The position numbers were made by a program, and so were the translations under genes. A stretch of DNA of 64,000 nt from Symbiodinium microadriaticum (Eukaryota; Sar; Dinophyceae; Suessiales; Symbiodiniaceae). Of this stretch, positions 1-9,040 are shown piece by piece. Location of the stretch: NCBI GenBank assembly GCA_001939145.1, contig LSRX01001157.1, positions 78,984 through 142,983 on the forward strand. The letters are read 5' to 3'. Under the pieces are notes generated by a model. That model had not been told where the DNA came from. It ran no database searches and saw only the letters and a program-made list of their open reading frames with translations. Position 1 is the stretch's first letter, and each line of letters opens with the position of its first letter.

Positions 1-776
1 GTACCATGTATCTTGTAATACTCCACGCTCTGTTCAAACAGGAGGCACTGTTCTTCATACTCGTCGAACGTAGCACTTTCTCCACTCCGCCGGGGAACGC
101 CGTCCTTGTTCTCCCTGATCACCCCAGCAACCGACATTGCGTTCTGCTTGCGACAAAGGCGGCAAGCAGCACCAGTCCCTGGATCTCGCCAAACTCTTTC
201 ACTTTCGGCGCCGCCTCGGCAATTGTGGTAGTCGTGGTGCAACTCAGTGGCGGTGTTGTGCGACACTGACACGGAAGTCCACGTCGCCTTTGGTCCGAGG
301 TGGTGTCGGGCGAAGCCGTTGAGGTACCGGACGACGTTGTCACACTCGTGGGTCTTGGTAGTTACACCAACTACCCCACCATGCGAAAAAATTCCATACG
401 TGAAATAGTTCACAGGGTCGCCGGTCTTTCCACCAAAAACACCATCTCGGGTTGCCTTCACCGGGTTGTAGTCCAGGGTGTTGAGGAGGATTAGAAGGGT
501 CTTGTAGTCGTAGTCCTGGTTCTTGTAGGCAATGGTGAATCCATGCTCTCGGGTCGCCGTGGCGCGGGTGCACTCAAAGCTGGTGCTCTGGCTCTTTGCG
601 GCGATCTCGAACTCCCTAGTGGTGATGAAGGCCTCAGTCTCGAGTGTGTCGAGATCTCCTCCGCAACATCGTTTCGTTTGTCCATAGGTCTTACTCCCAA
701 AGTGGTCGCCCTTGGACTCATAGTCTACGTGCTCATCCGTCGAGCATCGGGTCGCAGGAAGAAAGTGTAGGATGTA
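1..776 (-). pseudogene. Open frame with HxD motif, 2OG-Fe(II) oxygenase-like, retroelement-associated
   Basis: Reading the complement from a stop at 779-777 to the window edge gives about 258 codons without a stop. No suitable Met sets its start, so it is probably an internal polyprotein segment. It includes EHGFTIAYKNQDYDYKTLLI, then FTYGIFSHGGVVGVTT, NVVRYLNGFARHHL, and TWTSVSVSHNTATELHHDYHN. The last string places an H-x-D (HHD) directly after a beta-strand-like segment, as in the metal-binding strand of 2-oxoglutarate/Fe(II) oxygenases. The distal His and Arg would lie beyond the window. The substrate is unknown. It lies about 1.3 kb downstream of the protease region, in the position of a pol polyprotein segment. 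Confidence 0.4.
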
Positions 777-956
777 CTAGCCCTTGTTGTTGTTCTTCAT
801 CTTGAGGTTGAAGAGGTGCGACCTTATCCTCGGAGTGCTCGTGGAGCTCGTGCGTGTCCTCGGTTCCCAACCGAGCGCCTGTATCCACCACTCACTCGCG
901 GCCCTTGGCTGGCCCCGGTGCTACCTTCGGGTCGATCTCGGACTCCATGGCGTTAA

Positions 957-1800
957 TTACCTCCGGGTCGTAGTCTGAAGATGAGATTCCCCTCTTGCCC
1001 GCTGGGTCGATCGGCAGGTCCGTGTCCGCTGCGCTCCTGCTCGTGGTAGGTGGTGGAGACCCCGTGCCCACTCTCCCGATCCCGATGTCACCGACTTGCT
1101 CATCTCGTTTTCCGGGAACGGCGCCGCGGCATTGGCTTCGAAGGAGTCCCCCTTTCCGTAGTGCTTCTGGTACTCCTTTTCCTCCCACCATTTCGCGTAC
1201 CTGACCAGCTCCACGTGCGGGTTCTGGGACATCCTGATCTCGCATGCCGCCCACATTCCGTACTGTTGTAGGATCTCCTGGAACTCGTACCCCTTGTACT
1301 TCCCGATCTTCATCAGCTCCGAGTCCGGGGTGGAGACCGCATCTCTGATGAGCCTCAGCAGGTTCCCTTTCGTGATCTTCTCGGGATACTGGATGCCAAG
1401 TCCGTCGGCCTTCGTCTTCAACTCCGGGTTTCGTCAAGTTGGTGACGGACTTCATGGTCGCTGCCTGCTGGTACGCGGGATCGTTCATCCAGTGCTCCAT
1501 TGTGGCTTTTATCTCCTCCACTGTCCATGAGCGGCGCACCACAAGTCCTAGCCGATTGGCTTCTGAGAGGACCTCGGTCTTCGACATCTTGGAGATGGCC
1601 GGAGGCTTGCGTGCCATCAGGGGTGCTACTTCGCTGTTTTGCGAACGTTGATCTTCCGACCCACAACAACGGGAATGAGTTCTCAGCTTGTCGTCACACC
1701 AGCGGTCTACTGCAGTCTCCAGGGGCTTGCTTGTCCTACAACAGAACCTTTCGGTAATGTTAGGGTCACCGATCGACTGTAGAAGCATATCCTTCTGCAT
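957..1800 (-). pseudogene. SAP-like plus ExoX-C/DUF3820-like segment of the retroelement
   Basis: The frame from 1800 encodes KMSKTEVLSEANRLGLVVRR and SWTVEEIKATMEHW, a helix-turn-helix pattern like SAP nucleic-acid-binding domains. At about 1425 the conserved sequence changes frame and continues from 1421 as LGIQYPEKITKGNLLRLIRD and then MKIGKYKGYEFQEIL. The GKYKG motif followed by a helix and WxxxCE resembles the small domain at the C-terminus of exodeoxyribonuclease X and in DUF3820 proteins. The frame change makes it a pseudogene. Function is inferred only from resemblance: probable DNA or RNA binding within a polyprotein. Confidence 0.45.
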
Positions 1801-2058
1801 GGTATGCTGGGTTTTCCGAGTTGACTGTTACATAGAGCTCTGCGGGGTACAACATGCATACGATGCCATGCTGTTTCGCTTTCCAACCAGAAATCGGTTT
1901 GATTCTTGATCTTCTGCCACCAGTTCATGAAGAGACTTCTTGCAAGCGGTCCTGTGTAAGCAACTCCTTGACCTCTGGGGTGAGCTTCTTATCGTAGAAG
2001 ATCTTGAATGGATGGGGCCTTGGTGGTAGAAGTGGCAGCAGTCGGTGAGGTGGTACAC
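1707..2058 (-). pseudogene. Retroelement polyprotein linker, two overlapping frames
   Basis: Two minus-strand frames overlap here. One carries LHELVAEDQESNRFLVGKRN and the other carries WWQKIKNQTDFWLESETAWH followed by RMHVVPRRAL. The second string (ETAWHRMHVVPRRAL) resembles a linker I associate with dinoflagellate LTR elements between protease and the downstream polyprotein. I cannot say which frame was original over the whole span. No enzymatic motif is visible. Confidence 0.35.
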
Positions 2059-2110
2059 AGTGAAGAAGTTGATGTAGTAGACTGGGTTGTGGTGTCTGGG
2101 CCTTGAGGAC

Positions 2111-2461
2111 TCATGTTACAGCCAACATGTGGACCGCTGAAACTGCGAAAGCCGTGTATTGCGGTCCTGCTTGAACGCTGGTCTCTCCGATCACCAGCCT
2201 TTCTGGGCCGTCAACCGGCTTTGCCAGTATAATAGGGATCGCCGGGTGTCCCGACGAAGTCGTGACGAGATCAAAGTTGCGAATCCCAACACTGGTAAAA
2301 TGGGCCTTGTTCCCTGCGACATCATAGATCATCCCGAGCTGGGCCAAAGCCGACTTCGACATAAGAAGAGGCACGTCGCCGTTGATGATTGAGGTACGCA
2401 TCTCCACGGTGCGCTCCCCGAGATGGAAGCACACCACCCCATGAAAAGAAAAATGATGCAC
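2111..2461 (-). pseudogene. Retropepsin-like protease region
   Basis: This frame contains GDVPLLMSKSALAQLGMIYD, followed by hydrophobic strand-like sequence. It resembles the C-terminal half of retroviral-type aspartic proteases, where a GxxPLLLS-like strand follows the catalytic loop. The catalytic D-T/S-G is not in this frame, so either the N-terminal part is in another frame or it is lost. Its position just downstream of the zinc knuckle is where a protease belongs in an LTR element. The family processes the Gag-Pol polyprotein. Confidence 0.5.
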
Positions 2462-2608
2462 TTTCCCAGTCCCGAACCTGAATGCTTCGCTTTTTGGTAG
2501 ATCTTCTCGAGGGCGTCACTGTACTGTTGCAACCACAATGTACCTGCTACCGCCTCGGCGCATGCTGTATCCGTTATCCCAAGTAGCGCGGGTCCTTCAT
2601 GTCGCTAG

Positions 2609-3951
2609 CTAAACACCTCGGCGGGCAACATGGTGGCAGACATCGACTTCCTTGACGCCTCGAGTGGCGTTGTTCGGGAACTCTGCATCGCGATGCCAGT
2701 GCCCCTTTCTGCCGCAGCTGCTGCAAAAGGAACGGGATTTCATCAACTTCACCCGGTCTTCTTCGTGAAGTCTTTCGCGTGCTACTGTCCACGGTCGCCC
2801 TGGTAGCCACGTGTCTTCATCTGGTCTCGGTAGCGGTCCTTGGCACTCTGGTACGTGGCGTAGGCGATTGCTACTTCCTCGGGGACTCCGTCCTCGAGCT
2901 CGCTCCGCATTGGTGAGGTGGGCAGAATATGGCTTTCGGGTCCGGGTTGTTTCCCAAGGCTTTCGGTGTCCACGATCATGTAGTACAGCAGCTTGTTGGA
3001 GTCGATGCAAGTTGTGCTCATTACCGACACGAGCAAGTAGATTGAGTTCTTGGGCCTCTTCCAACTGCAACCTGTCAATGTACGACCATGCAGCACACTC
3101 CTGGGGCAAACTGCATCCAACTTCACGTAGTCGAGCATGTAAACGATCGTACTCGGTGTTGTACTCCCTGTGATCGTTTGCCCCGGCCGCCTCTTGAGGC
3201 GTCTAAAGAAGTCCGAAAAAGCCTTTCCGATCCTTGCCACCTCCAAGTCGAGGAACCTGGCGTTGATCCAGGATATGAAATAGCCGACGCCACCTTCGGC
3301 GCCCAGTCTCGGCACTGAGAGCTCCTCGGAAGCAATCCACGCCTTTCCAGACAGGTTCTGATAAAGCACCAATCCCTGTTGCGCCGGTGGGAGATAAGCC
3401 ATCCGTCTCCACGCCTCCACCTGTCTCAAATAGCTCCTTGCGGAGCTCCCAACGTCCTCCGTGTCCTCGCCGGAAAAAGTTGGCACCGTGAGCCTTTCGG
3501 AGGCTCTCCCATTGTTGCGTTGGCCTTGGCGATCGTCACCTCCACCTTGGAAACCGCCATGATCAAAGTGAGCCCAACCGCTCCACGCAACACCAGAGTC
3601 CTGGAAATTAAAACTCCCCACCCAAGACCCGGATCCTCGGTCTCCTGAATCGCTCCCTGTCCTCGGCCGGCTCGTCCATCTGCCCAGGGATCTCCATGAA
3701 GACCTTGCCACCGATGGCGTGTGTCCTCGTGGTGTCCACGAGTTCATGGGTCTTGGCCATTCGCCCAGGGATCCTCCCTCGGCTTTGCTTTGCGCTCTGC
3801 ACCTCCGCCTGTGTCGGCGGTCGTAGTCATAGTCCCAGCCAGTGGCACGATCAGCGTCCCTCCGTTGCCCGCGTTGACTCCAGTCAGTTCCCCAGGACTG
3901 GTTTCCGCGGTTGTCCCATTGACTCCACCCAGAGTCACGCCTTGCTTGCAT
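2609..3951 (-). pseudogene. gag-like capsid and zinc knuckle, frameshifted
   Basis: The frame beginning at 3951 encodes a Gly/Arg/Trp-rich N-terminus, then a capsid-like helical region containing RLTVPTFSGEDTEDVGSSAR and YLRQVEAWRRM. After about 3180 the conserved sequence moves to another frame (LPQECAAWSYIDRLQLEEAQ, near 3109-3040), returns to the first frame at about 2940-2782 (EVAIAYATYQSAKDRYRDQM), and shifts again into a zinc-knuckle segment at about 2740-2680. That knuckle reads CSSCGRKGHWHRD. The first two Cys and the His are present at CCHC spacing, but the last Cys position is Ala, so RNA binding is probably impaired. The family role is capsid and RNA packaging. Three frame changes mark it as non-functional. 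Confidence 0.72.
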
Positions 3952-4384
3952 GGTCCGTCGTCTGCATTCTCTCTGCTCTCCCCAAACTTGTGTCAGGCAG
4001 GGCGTCCGGCGCAGTTGTCGGCTGCATGTCTTCGAACCCCGGGGGGGCCACCACTTGAAGCTTCACGTACAGGTACCGGATCACTAGCAGTTCCACCGTT
4101 CGACATGGCACATAAAGAACTACAGGAGCCGAGGCTCCGCTACCAGTGTGAAAGTAAAAGAGTGGGAGGCTAACTACAGGGGCAAACAGAGCACTCCCAC
4201 GGCCTGCCTGCAACGTCGACACACGCCTTTTGCTCGCTCGTACAGAAACGCCTTCGGTGGCCTGCGGTCGGGACAGCTGTTCGGCTTCGAGGGAAGGGTT
4301 TTGACACAGAACCCTTTCATGAAGCAACAAACTCGTAAGGTCGAACTCCATCATGACTTCTCCAACACTCAAGTTTCACACTAA
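3952..4384. other. Region upstream of gag, possible 5' UTR/LTR
   Basis: This stretch lies immediately 5' of the gag frame on the minus strand. It would be 5' UTR or LTR if the element were complete. I see no matching LTR because the other end is outside the window, and no convincing gene. Confidence 0.25.
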
Positions 4385-4930
4385 TCCCTAAATCGAAACC
4401 CCAACCCAAAACCCCTGAACCCCAGACCCTGAATCCACAAACCCTGAACCCTGAAGCCGAAATCCAAAACCCTTGAACCGTAAACCCTAAATCCAAAACT
4501 CCTGAACCCCAATATAAATCCAAACCCCTAAACCCTAAATCCAAAGCCCTCAACCCTAAAACCTAAATCCAACACCCTAAACCCTAAACGTTAATCCAAA
4601 CCCCAAAACCCCAAAACCCTAAAACGTCTAAACCCTAAACCCCAAGCCCAAAAGACTAAATCCATAACCTTAAACCCTAAACCTTATATCCAAAACCCTA
4701 AACCTTGAACCGTATATCCAAAACCCTTATATAATCCGGAGCAAACCCTAAATCCCAAACCACTAAGCCCGAACCTGTACGAATACAAAACCATTGAACC
4801 CCAAACCGTAAATCCCAAACCCCTAAACCCTACCTAAATCTAAGACCCCAAAACCGCTCACAAAAACACAAACAACTTAAATCCAAAACCTTCAAACCCT
4901 CATCCCTAAAGCCGAAATCCATAACTCCTG
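4385..4930. repeat. Degenerate telomere-like (CCCTAAA) repeat tract
   Basis: About 550 bp of imperfect repeats of CCCTAAA with variants such as AACCCTAAATCC, AACCCCTAAACC and AAACCTTAAACC. The C-rich strand is on the plus strand. The unit is the plant-type telomere heptamer TTTAGGG in reverse complement. Spacing is irregular (7-14 bp), unlike a true telomere, so this is interstitial sequence. It separates the retroelement from the Kelch fragments. Confidence 0.85.
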
Positions 4931-5071
4931 AACCCAAGGGCCAAGCCCAAAAGGGACCCTGTGTGTGCCTTAGATGCGCGGACGCGTGCGCCTGAGCTGA
5001 TCTGACCCGGGCATTCTCCTTGCGCCACTTTCCGTGTCCCAATCGGATCTACGCGCAACTTTCCACGAGAG

Positions 5072-5315
5072 ATGTTCAGCAGCAGACATGTTTCGCAGGC
5101 GAACAGCTGGCAACAGCTGAGCACGAGTGGCACGTCGCCATCCGGACGCAATTACGCCACTGCGGTGTGGAGTCCGGAGGCGGATGGATTTTACATGTTC
5201 GGTGGGTCTGATGGCCTGAGCCCGGCCCTGAGAGCACGCAGCACAACAGCAGCCTGCGATGCGATGTGCGGGGGGGGGGGGGATCGCTGAGGCAGCTATC
5301 TCAACGAGTCGTGGT
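5072..5315 (+). CDS. Kelch-repeat exon, copy 1 (fragment)
   Basis: The frame from the ATG at 5072 reads RHVSQANSWQQLSTSGTSPS followed by GRNYATAVWSPEADGFYMFG. This is one Kelch blade: W before the loop, G-R, hydrophobic strand, then the terminal FGG. The blade then continues in another frame across a 13-G run at 5270-5282 to SYLNESWFYG (about 5294-5323), the LNxxW strand expected after FGG. The G run and frame change suggest a short intron or decay between strand pairs. Kelch domains form beta-propellers that bind proteins or glycans. It is one of two tandem copies and may be one exon of a larger surface protein with the downstream Ser/Thr and Cys-rich exons. Confidence 0.55.
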
Positions 5316-5527
5316 TTTACGGGCGTGAGGCCGTGAGGGCCATCGCGAGCTTTTGGCTCGTCATGGCTCATGCAATGCATTATTCGAGTGCTAAACACTT
5401 TCCGACCCAGTAACCGACAAGGTGTAGACTCTGTAGACTTGCAAGAAATGTCGAGGATGTGTGTTTTTGTCAAGTACTGGCAAATCCCAGCACCGTAGTA
5501 GGGCCTTTCTCCTTCGGCCACCTTCCA

Positions 5528-5852
5528 TGTTCGATTCGATCTACACGCAACTTTCCAGCATCAGACATGTCTCGCAGGCGAACATCTGGGTGGAGCTGAG
5601 CCCGAGTGGCACGGCACCATCCGCACGTTCTGCCCACACTGCGGTGTGGAGCCCGGCTGCGAACGGCTTCTACGTGTTCGGTGGATGTGGCAGCTCCTGC
5701 CGGGCCCTGAGAGCACGTCAGGGACAGCACGACAGCAGGCTGCGATGTGGTGTGCAACTGACGCCAATTGACGCTATCTGATGGGCCCGCGGGGGGGGGG
5801 GGGGGGATCACTGAGGCACCCTCGACAGTCTCAACGACATATGGTTCCAGGA
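5528..5852 (+). CDS. Kelch-repeat exon, copy 2 (fragment)
   Basis: A diverged duplicate lying about 481 bp after copy 1. It encodes RHVSQANIWVELSPSGTAPS, then HTAVWSPAANGFYVFGG, again one Kelch blade. After a 16-G run at 5791-5806 it resumes with DSLNDIWFQ (about 5824-5850), the partner strand. Upstream sequence (CTACACGCAACTTTCCA) also matches the sequence before copy 1, so the duplicated unit includes flanking non-coding DNA. Whether both copies are spliced into one mRNA cannot be decided from the sequence. Confidence 0.55.
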
Positions 5853-5991
5853 AGTCGGAAGTGCATGCGCATGCAGCGTGTAAACACCAGAGCTGAGAGG
5901 TGTTCGTTCTTCAAAATTTCAAGCCCACTGCAGAGTCCTTTGCAGAGCCTGCTTTCGCTTGTGTTATCGATGTCTGGCAAATCTTGACGCC

Positions 5992-6022
5992 AGGCTACGA
6001 CCAGCACAACAACTGGTACTAT

Positions 6023-6113
<91 letters not shown>

Positions 6114-6574
6114 NNNNNNNNNNNNNNNNNNNNNNNNNNNNNNNNNNNNNNNNNNNNNNNNNNNNNNNNNNNNNNNNNNNNNNNNNNCAGCACCAGCAGA
6201 AGCACCAGCACCAGCACCAGCACCAGCACCAGCACCAGCACCAGCACCAGCACCAGCACCAGCACCAGCACCAGCACCAGCAGCAGCACTGGCACCGGCA
6301 CTGCCAGCAGCAGCACTAGCAGTGCCACTACAACGAGCAGCACTGTTAGCACCACGACCACCAGTAGCACCGCTATTGCCACCAGCATCACTGCTACTGC
6401 CGTGACCACCAGCAGCACGGGTACCGCCATTACCCGCAGTACCACTACGAGCAGCGGCACTAGCACTGGCACCGTGACTACCAGCAGCAGCAGCGGCAGC
6501 AGCACTAGCAGCACGAGCACAACCACCATCGAGGCCTACGGCAGGAGAGCGTCAGGAGTAAGGAGCCATAAGTA
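5992..6574 (+). CDS. Ser/Thr-rich mucin-like exon with CAG/CACCAG tracts
   Basis: After a likely splice acceptor (GACGCCAG at about 5983-5990) one frame reads ATTSTTTGTITSSSS, then poly-Ser from (AGC)n to the gap. It resumes after the gap as Thr-Ser repeats from (ACCAGC)n, then a mixed Ser/Thr/Ala/Gly/Val stretch (SSTGTGTASSSTSSATTT) up to IEAYGRRASG and a stop at about 6572. Reading the (CAG)n as AGC keeps the whole segment Ser/Thr-rich through non-repetitive sequence, which supports this frame over poly-Gln or poly-Ala. Such stretches are usually heavily O-glycosylated extracellular linkers. Poly-Leu and poly-Gln readings are shadows. Confidence 0.5.
6035..6113. repeat. (CAG)n trinucleotide repeat
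   Basis: An uninterrupted CAG tract runs up to the assembly gap. Its true length is unknown because the gap begins inside the repeat. Confidence 0.95.
6114..6187. other. Assembly gap (74 N) inside a repeat
   Basis: A run of N separates a CAG tract from a CACCAG tract. The gap lies within low-complexity sequence, so its size is probably an estimate. Confidence 0.99.
6188..6285. repeat. (CACCAG)n hexanucleotide repeat
   Basis: About fifteen tandem CACCAG units follow the gap, then grade into CAGCAGCACTGG. In the frame of the Ser/Thr-rich exon they encode alternating Thr-Ser. Confidence 0.95.
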
Positions 6575-7328
6575 GTTGTGAGTTCTGCACAGGAATCCGA
6601 CTGCCTTCCGCGAGGCTTTGCTGCAGCAAGGGCTGTGGCTTGCAAACGGCGACAGTGTTCTGTTTGTCGTGGGACTTCTATCTGCGACTCACCTGAGGTC
6701 TCGGGCTCAGCCGTTGTCCCCTGGCCTGTCCAGACCGCGAAGAGCACTGCTACCGACCGAGCAACTGGGACGAAGAGGATGTCAGTGCTCCGGGGATCGG
6801 GTAAGCGCCGGGGTTCGCTCGTGTTTTCTTCTAGGATGCCTTGCCCCTGCCCCGTGAGTCAAGCTGACGGAGGAAGTTACCCACGGTAGTGGGGACGAGT
6901 ACAAGACCGCAGGGTTGCCTTACCCTGCCCGCGCTTGGTGAGGTTTTGATGCTCAAGGAAATCACTTACCCACAGAGGAGACTTGTGAGCCCTGGCAGAA
7001 AGAGTCTTCGCAGGTTGATGCTTGCATGCCAAGCTTGGAACCCCTTTGCTGCCCACCTCGCCGCAACCTTGCCACGTTGGGGCGGCTGCTGAGTCGTTAT
7101 AGGTGCCAATCGGGACCGGGTGCGGCTGCGGACAGGGCTCCTTCCTGTGCAGCACGGTGCCCCGACTGCACCATGAGCTTCGGCGTGCCGCATCCTCAAA
7201 TGAGCTCCGACTTTCATGTCAGGGACAGGGCGAACAGGGCGAACCAGAATGCCTGCCAGTGCAGGGAGGTCGGTGGCCGTCGTTGTAAATGTTTCCGCCA
7301 GTTTGCGCAACAAAGCCCGGGTGCTGCT

Positions 7329-7449
7329 GGTGTGCGCAGGCTACTGTCCCGCCTGCGCACCTAACGAAAGCGAGTGCCCGCTGGTGCAAAACTTCTTCCC
7401 GGACGGCACCGAAGATCGAGCCTTGGCTGCCTTGGCACGTTCTTGCTGA
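7329..7449 (+). CDS. Cys-rich repeat exon, type A
   Basis: The frame reads CAGYCPACAPNESECPLVQN then FFPDGTEDRALAALARSC and a stop. The pattern is CPxC, an acidic NE, C, about six residues, an aromatic, PDG(T/N), and a distant C. The same order recurs at about 7765-7850, where CAIDEKTCVVADYTPDGN is encoded. Recurrence of a non-trivial pattern in separate exons supports real coding sequence. I recall similar Cys patterns in large dinoflagellate secreted proteins but cannot name a family. Confidence 0.45.
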
Positions 7450-7535
7450 CAGCATGTCATCCTACAAGCAGCTGCGTGCTGCGTTTGGGCATCTCAGGCA
7501 TGGTGCCTCCTAGCAGGCAGTGTGCCGGAAGCTTG

Positions 7536-7612
7536 CTCGACTGCCCATGTGGGCACGAGGCGACAATGTGTGCAGCCCTCAACCGCTGCATCTTCAAGGC
7601 AGAGGGAGGGCG
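7536..7612 (+). CDS. Cys-rich repeat exon, type B
   Basis: The frame reads LDCPCGHEATMCAALNRCIF. The core CPCG followed by five to six residues and C recurs at about 7919 (PCPCGANTERC) and 8463 (PCPCGQNSQ), with a variant at 8239 (CPCEHWQLYGKKGC). It follows a type A exon by about 100 bp, consistent with alternating A/B modules. The function is unknown. The Cys spacing suggests a disulphide-bonded extracellular module. Confidence 0.42.
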
Positions 7613-7724
7613 AGGAATTGGGCTGGGGTAATTTTGATAACTTTCCCACATGCGCAGCCCCAGCCAGCGCTCTGCGTGGGTCTTGCAGTGCTCTTGCCGC
7701 GATCGATATCATAAAATGACGGTC

Positions 7725-8030
7725 CTTTCACTTGAAGCATCATCACAATGCGCCAAGACATCACAGGGTGCGGCATGCTGCGCAATTGATGAGAAGACGT
7801 GTGTCGTCGCGGACTACACTCCTGACGGGAACATCACAGGCAGGTGCCCGAGTGCCAGTCGGCAATGTGCGGCGAGAGTTGTAGCAGGCTCTCGAGAGAT
7901 CTGCTGGGCATCGACCGCACCGTGTCCCTGTGGTGCAAACACAGAGCGCTGCCCCGGAGCAGACCTTTGCCTCCCTCCGTCACCAAGCTGCCTGAAAAGC
8001 TACTGTAGGGATCCAACAAGGCTTACATAG
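7725..8030 (+). CDS. Cys-rich A+B modules in one exon
   Basis: One frame contains both modules: CCAIDEKTCVVADYTPDGN, then CPSASRQC, then REICWASTAPCPCGANTERC and PGADLCLPPSPSC, ending in a stop at 8028-8030. The type A to type B order in one exon supports the view that neighbouring single-module fragments belong to the same gene. No TM segment or catalytic motif is visible. Extracellular location is inferred from Cys content and from the Ser/Thr-rich and Kelch fragments upstream. Confidence 0.48.
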   Translation, partial: LSLEASSQCAKTSQGAACCAIDEKTCVVADYTPDGNITGRCPSASRQCAARVVAGSREICWASTAPCPCGANTERCPGADLCLPPSPSCLKSYCRDPTRLT

Positions 8031-8234
8031 CTGCATCTTGATTGATTCCTTTTGAGGGTGTGCTCACGTTCATCCGTCTCTAGCTTCCTCTATGTGGATG
8101 TGGCGCCAGATGTGCCAGCCGGTAGGATGAGGCGTTCAGGCGAGGTACGTGCGCTCCATCCAGAGCCACTTCAGTTTCGGTGGCGACATGTTGTGACATT
8201 CTTGGGGACAGTGTCCAGCAGGTTGCAGAAGGCT

Positions 8235-8515
8235 GCCGTGTGCCCCTGCGAGCATTGGCAGCTCTATGGCAAGAAGGGTTGCGTGCGGAAGTGGCGCATT
8301 ATTTCCTCCTGCTTTCTCTTAGGCAGAAAGCCTGCGAGATCATGGACTACAGCACGGCAGGCCAGGACCTGATCGGCATCCTACCTGCCTGTCTGCCGCA
8401 CTGTCTGCCTCCACAGAGGCATACCAGAGATGACCTGGAAGCTTTGTGTGGACAGGGAAGCGCCTTGTCCGTGCGGCCAGAATTCGCAGATGGCCCAGAC
8501 AACCCGCTTTCGGAA
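8235..8515 (+). CDS. Cys-rich type B fragments, two short exons
   Basis: Near 8239 the sequence encodes VCPCEHWQLYGKKGCVRKW. After a pyrimidine-rich acceptor (TTCTCTTAG at about 8313-8321) another frame begins QKACEIMDYSTAGQDLIG, similar to the middle of a type A module. A third frame near 8440-8490 encodes LCVDREAPCPCGQNSQ. The frame changes between them require introns or reflect decay. Exon ends are approximate. Confidence 0.35.
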
Positions 8516-8879
8516 TGCCTCCTTGTCCCGGCCATGGCAACTTAGGCTGCGCTGCCCAGACCCACTGGACCCAGGCTCAGTGCTGGCTTGAAGGCGTTCA
8601 ACCTGCATTTGACACTCTTTCGGCAGCTTTCTTGTGGTCACTGTTTCCAAGGATGCGAACGGCAGACTGTGCGTGGCAAACGTCATCAGTTGCTTGGCTG
8701 ACTTGCTGGTGCCGTCCTTGAACTCGCTGGGCTCCAGCACATCCAGCCCAATCCAAGAATCCAACTCGCCTGAATCTGAGCGGAGCCGCTTCAACAGAAT
8801 CGCGTGGCAGCTGTGACTAGATTATAGGCAACGGCGGCATCATTGAAGTGTGTTGTGTAAACAAGAACTCAGCACCAGT

Positions 8880-9040
8880 GAAGTGCAAAAGCTCCGTCCT
8901 GCCCTCAAAGACGTTCACCTGCGAGTCGCCCGGAAACGCCCAGGTGGCAGTGCAAATTCATGTCCGACGCCGTGCTCCCAAGAAGAGTTGGCTCGAGGCA
9001 GCCAGACATGCGTGCAGCTTCCTGGCTGCAGCATCAGATG
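8880..9040 (+). CDS. Cys-rich repeat fragment
   Basis: The frame encodes SANSCPTPCSQEELARGSQT, then CVQLPGCSIRC. CPTPCSQEE matches the start of the type A module (CPxC, acidic pair). This is the last recognisable module of the series. A nearby frame at about 9198 (LCACTPSRTCVC) is weaker. Confidence 0.33.

Larger units (their letters stand above)
1..3951 (-). mobile_element. Decayed LTR (copia-like) retroelement, 3' part outside window
   Basis: On the minus strand the pieces run in retroelement order: gag at 3951-2609, retropepsin-like region at 2461-2111, a linker at about 2058-1707, a SAP/ExoX-C-like segment at 1800-957, and a further frame from 776 to the window edge. No piece forms one continuous frame. 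At least four frame changes separate conserved segments, so this copy is a pseudogene. Integrase, reverse transcriptase and the second LTR would lie beyond position 1, so neither the LTRs nor the exact superfamily can be confirmed here. The copia assignment rests on my recollection of dinoflagellate gag/pol proteins with the same motifs. Confidence 0.7.

Noticed and set aside
5831-6529. Minus-strand frame of poly-Leu/Val and plus-strand poly-Gln and poly-Ala frames
   Set aside because: They are other-frame readings of the CAG/CACCAG tracts and the N gap. Only the Ser/Thr reading continues sensibly through the flanking non-repetitive sequence.
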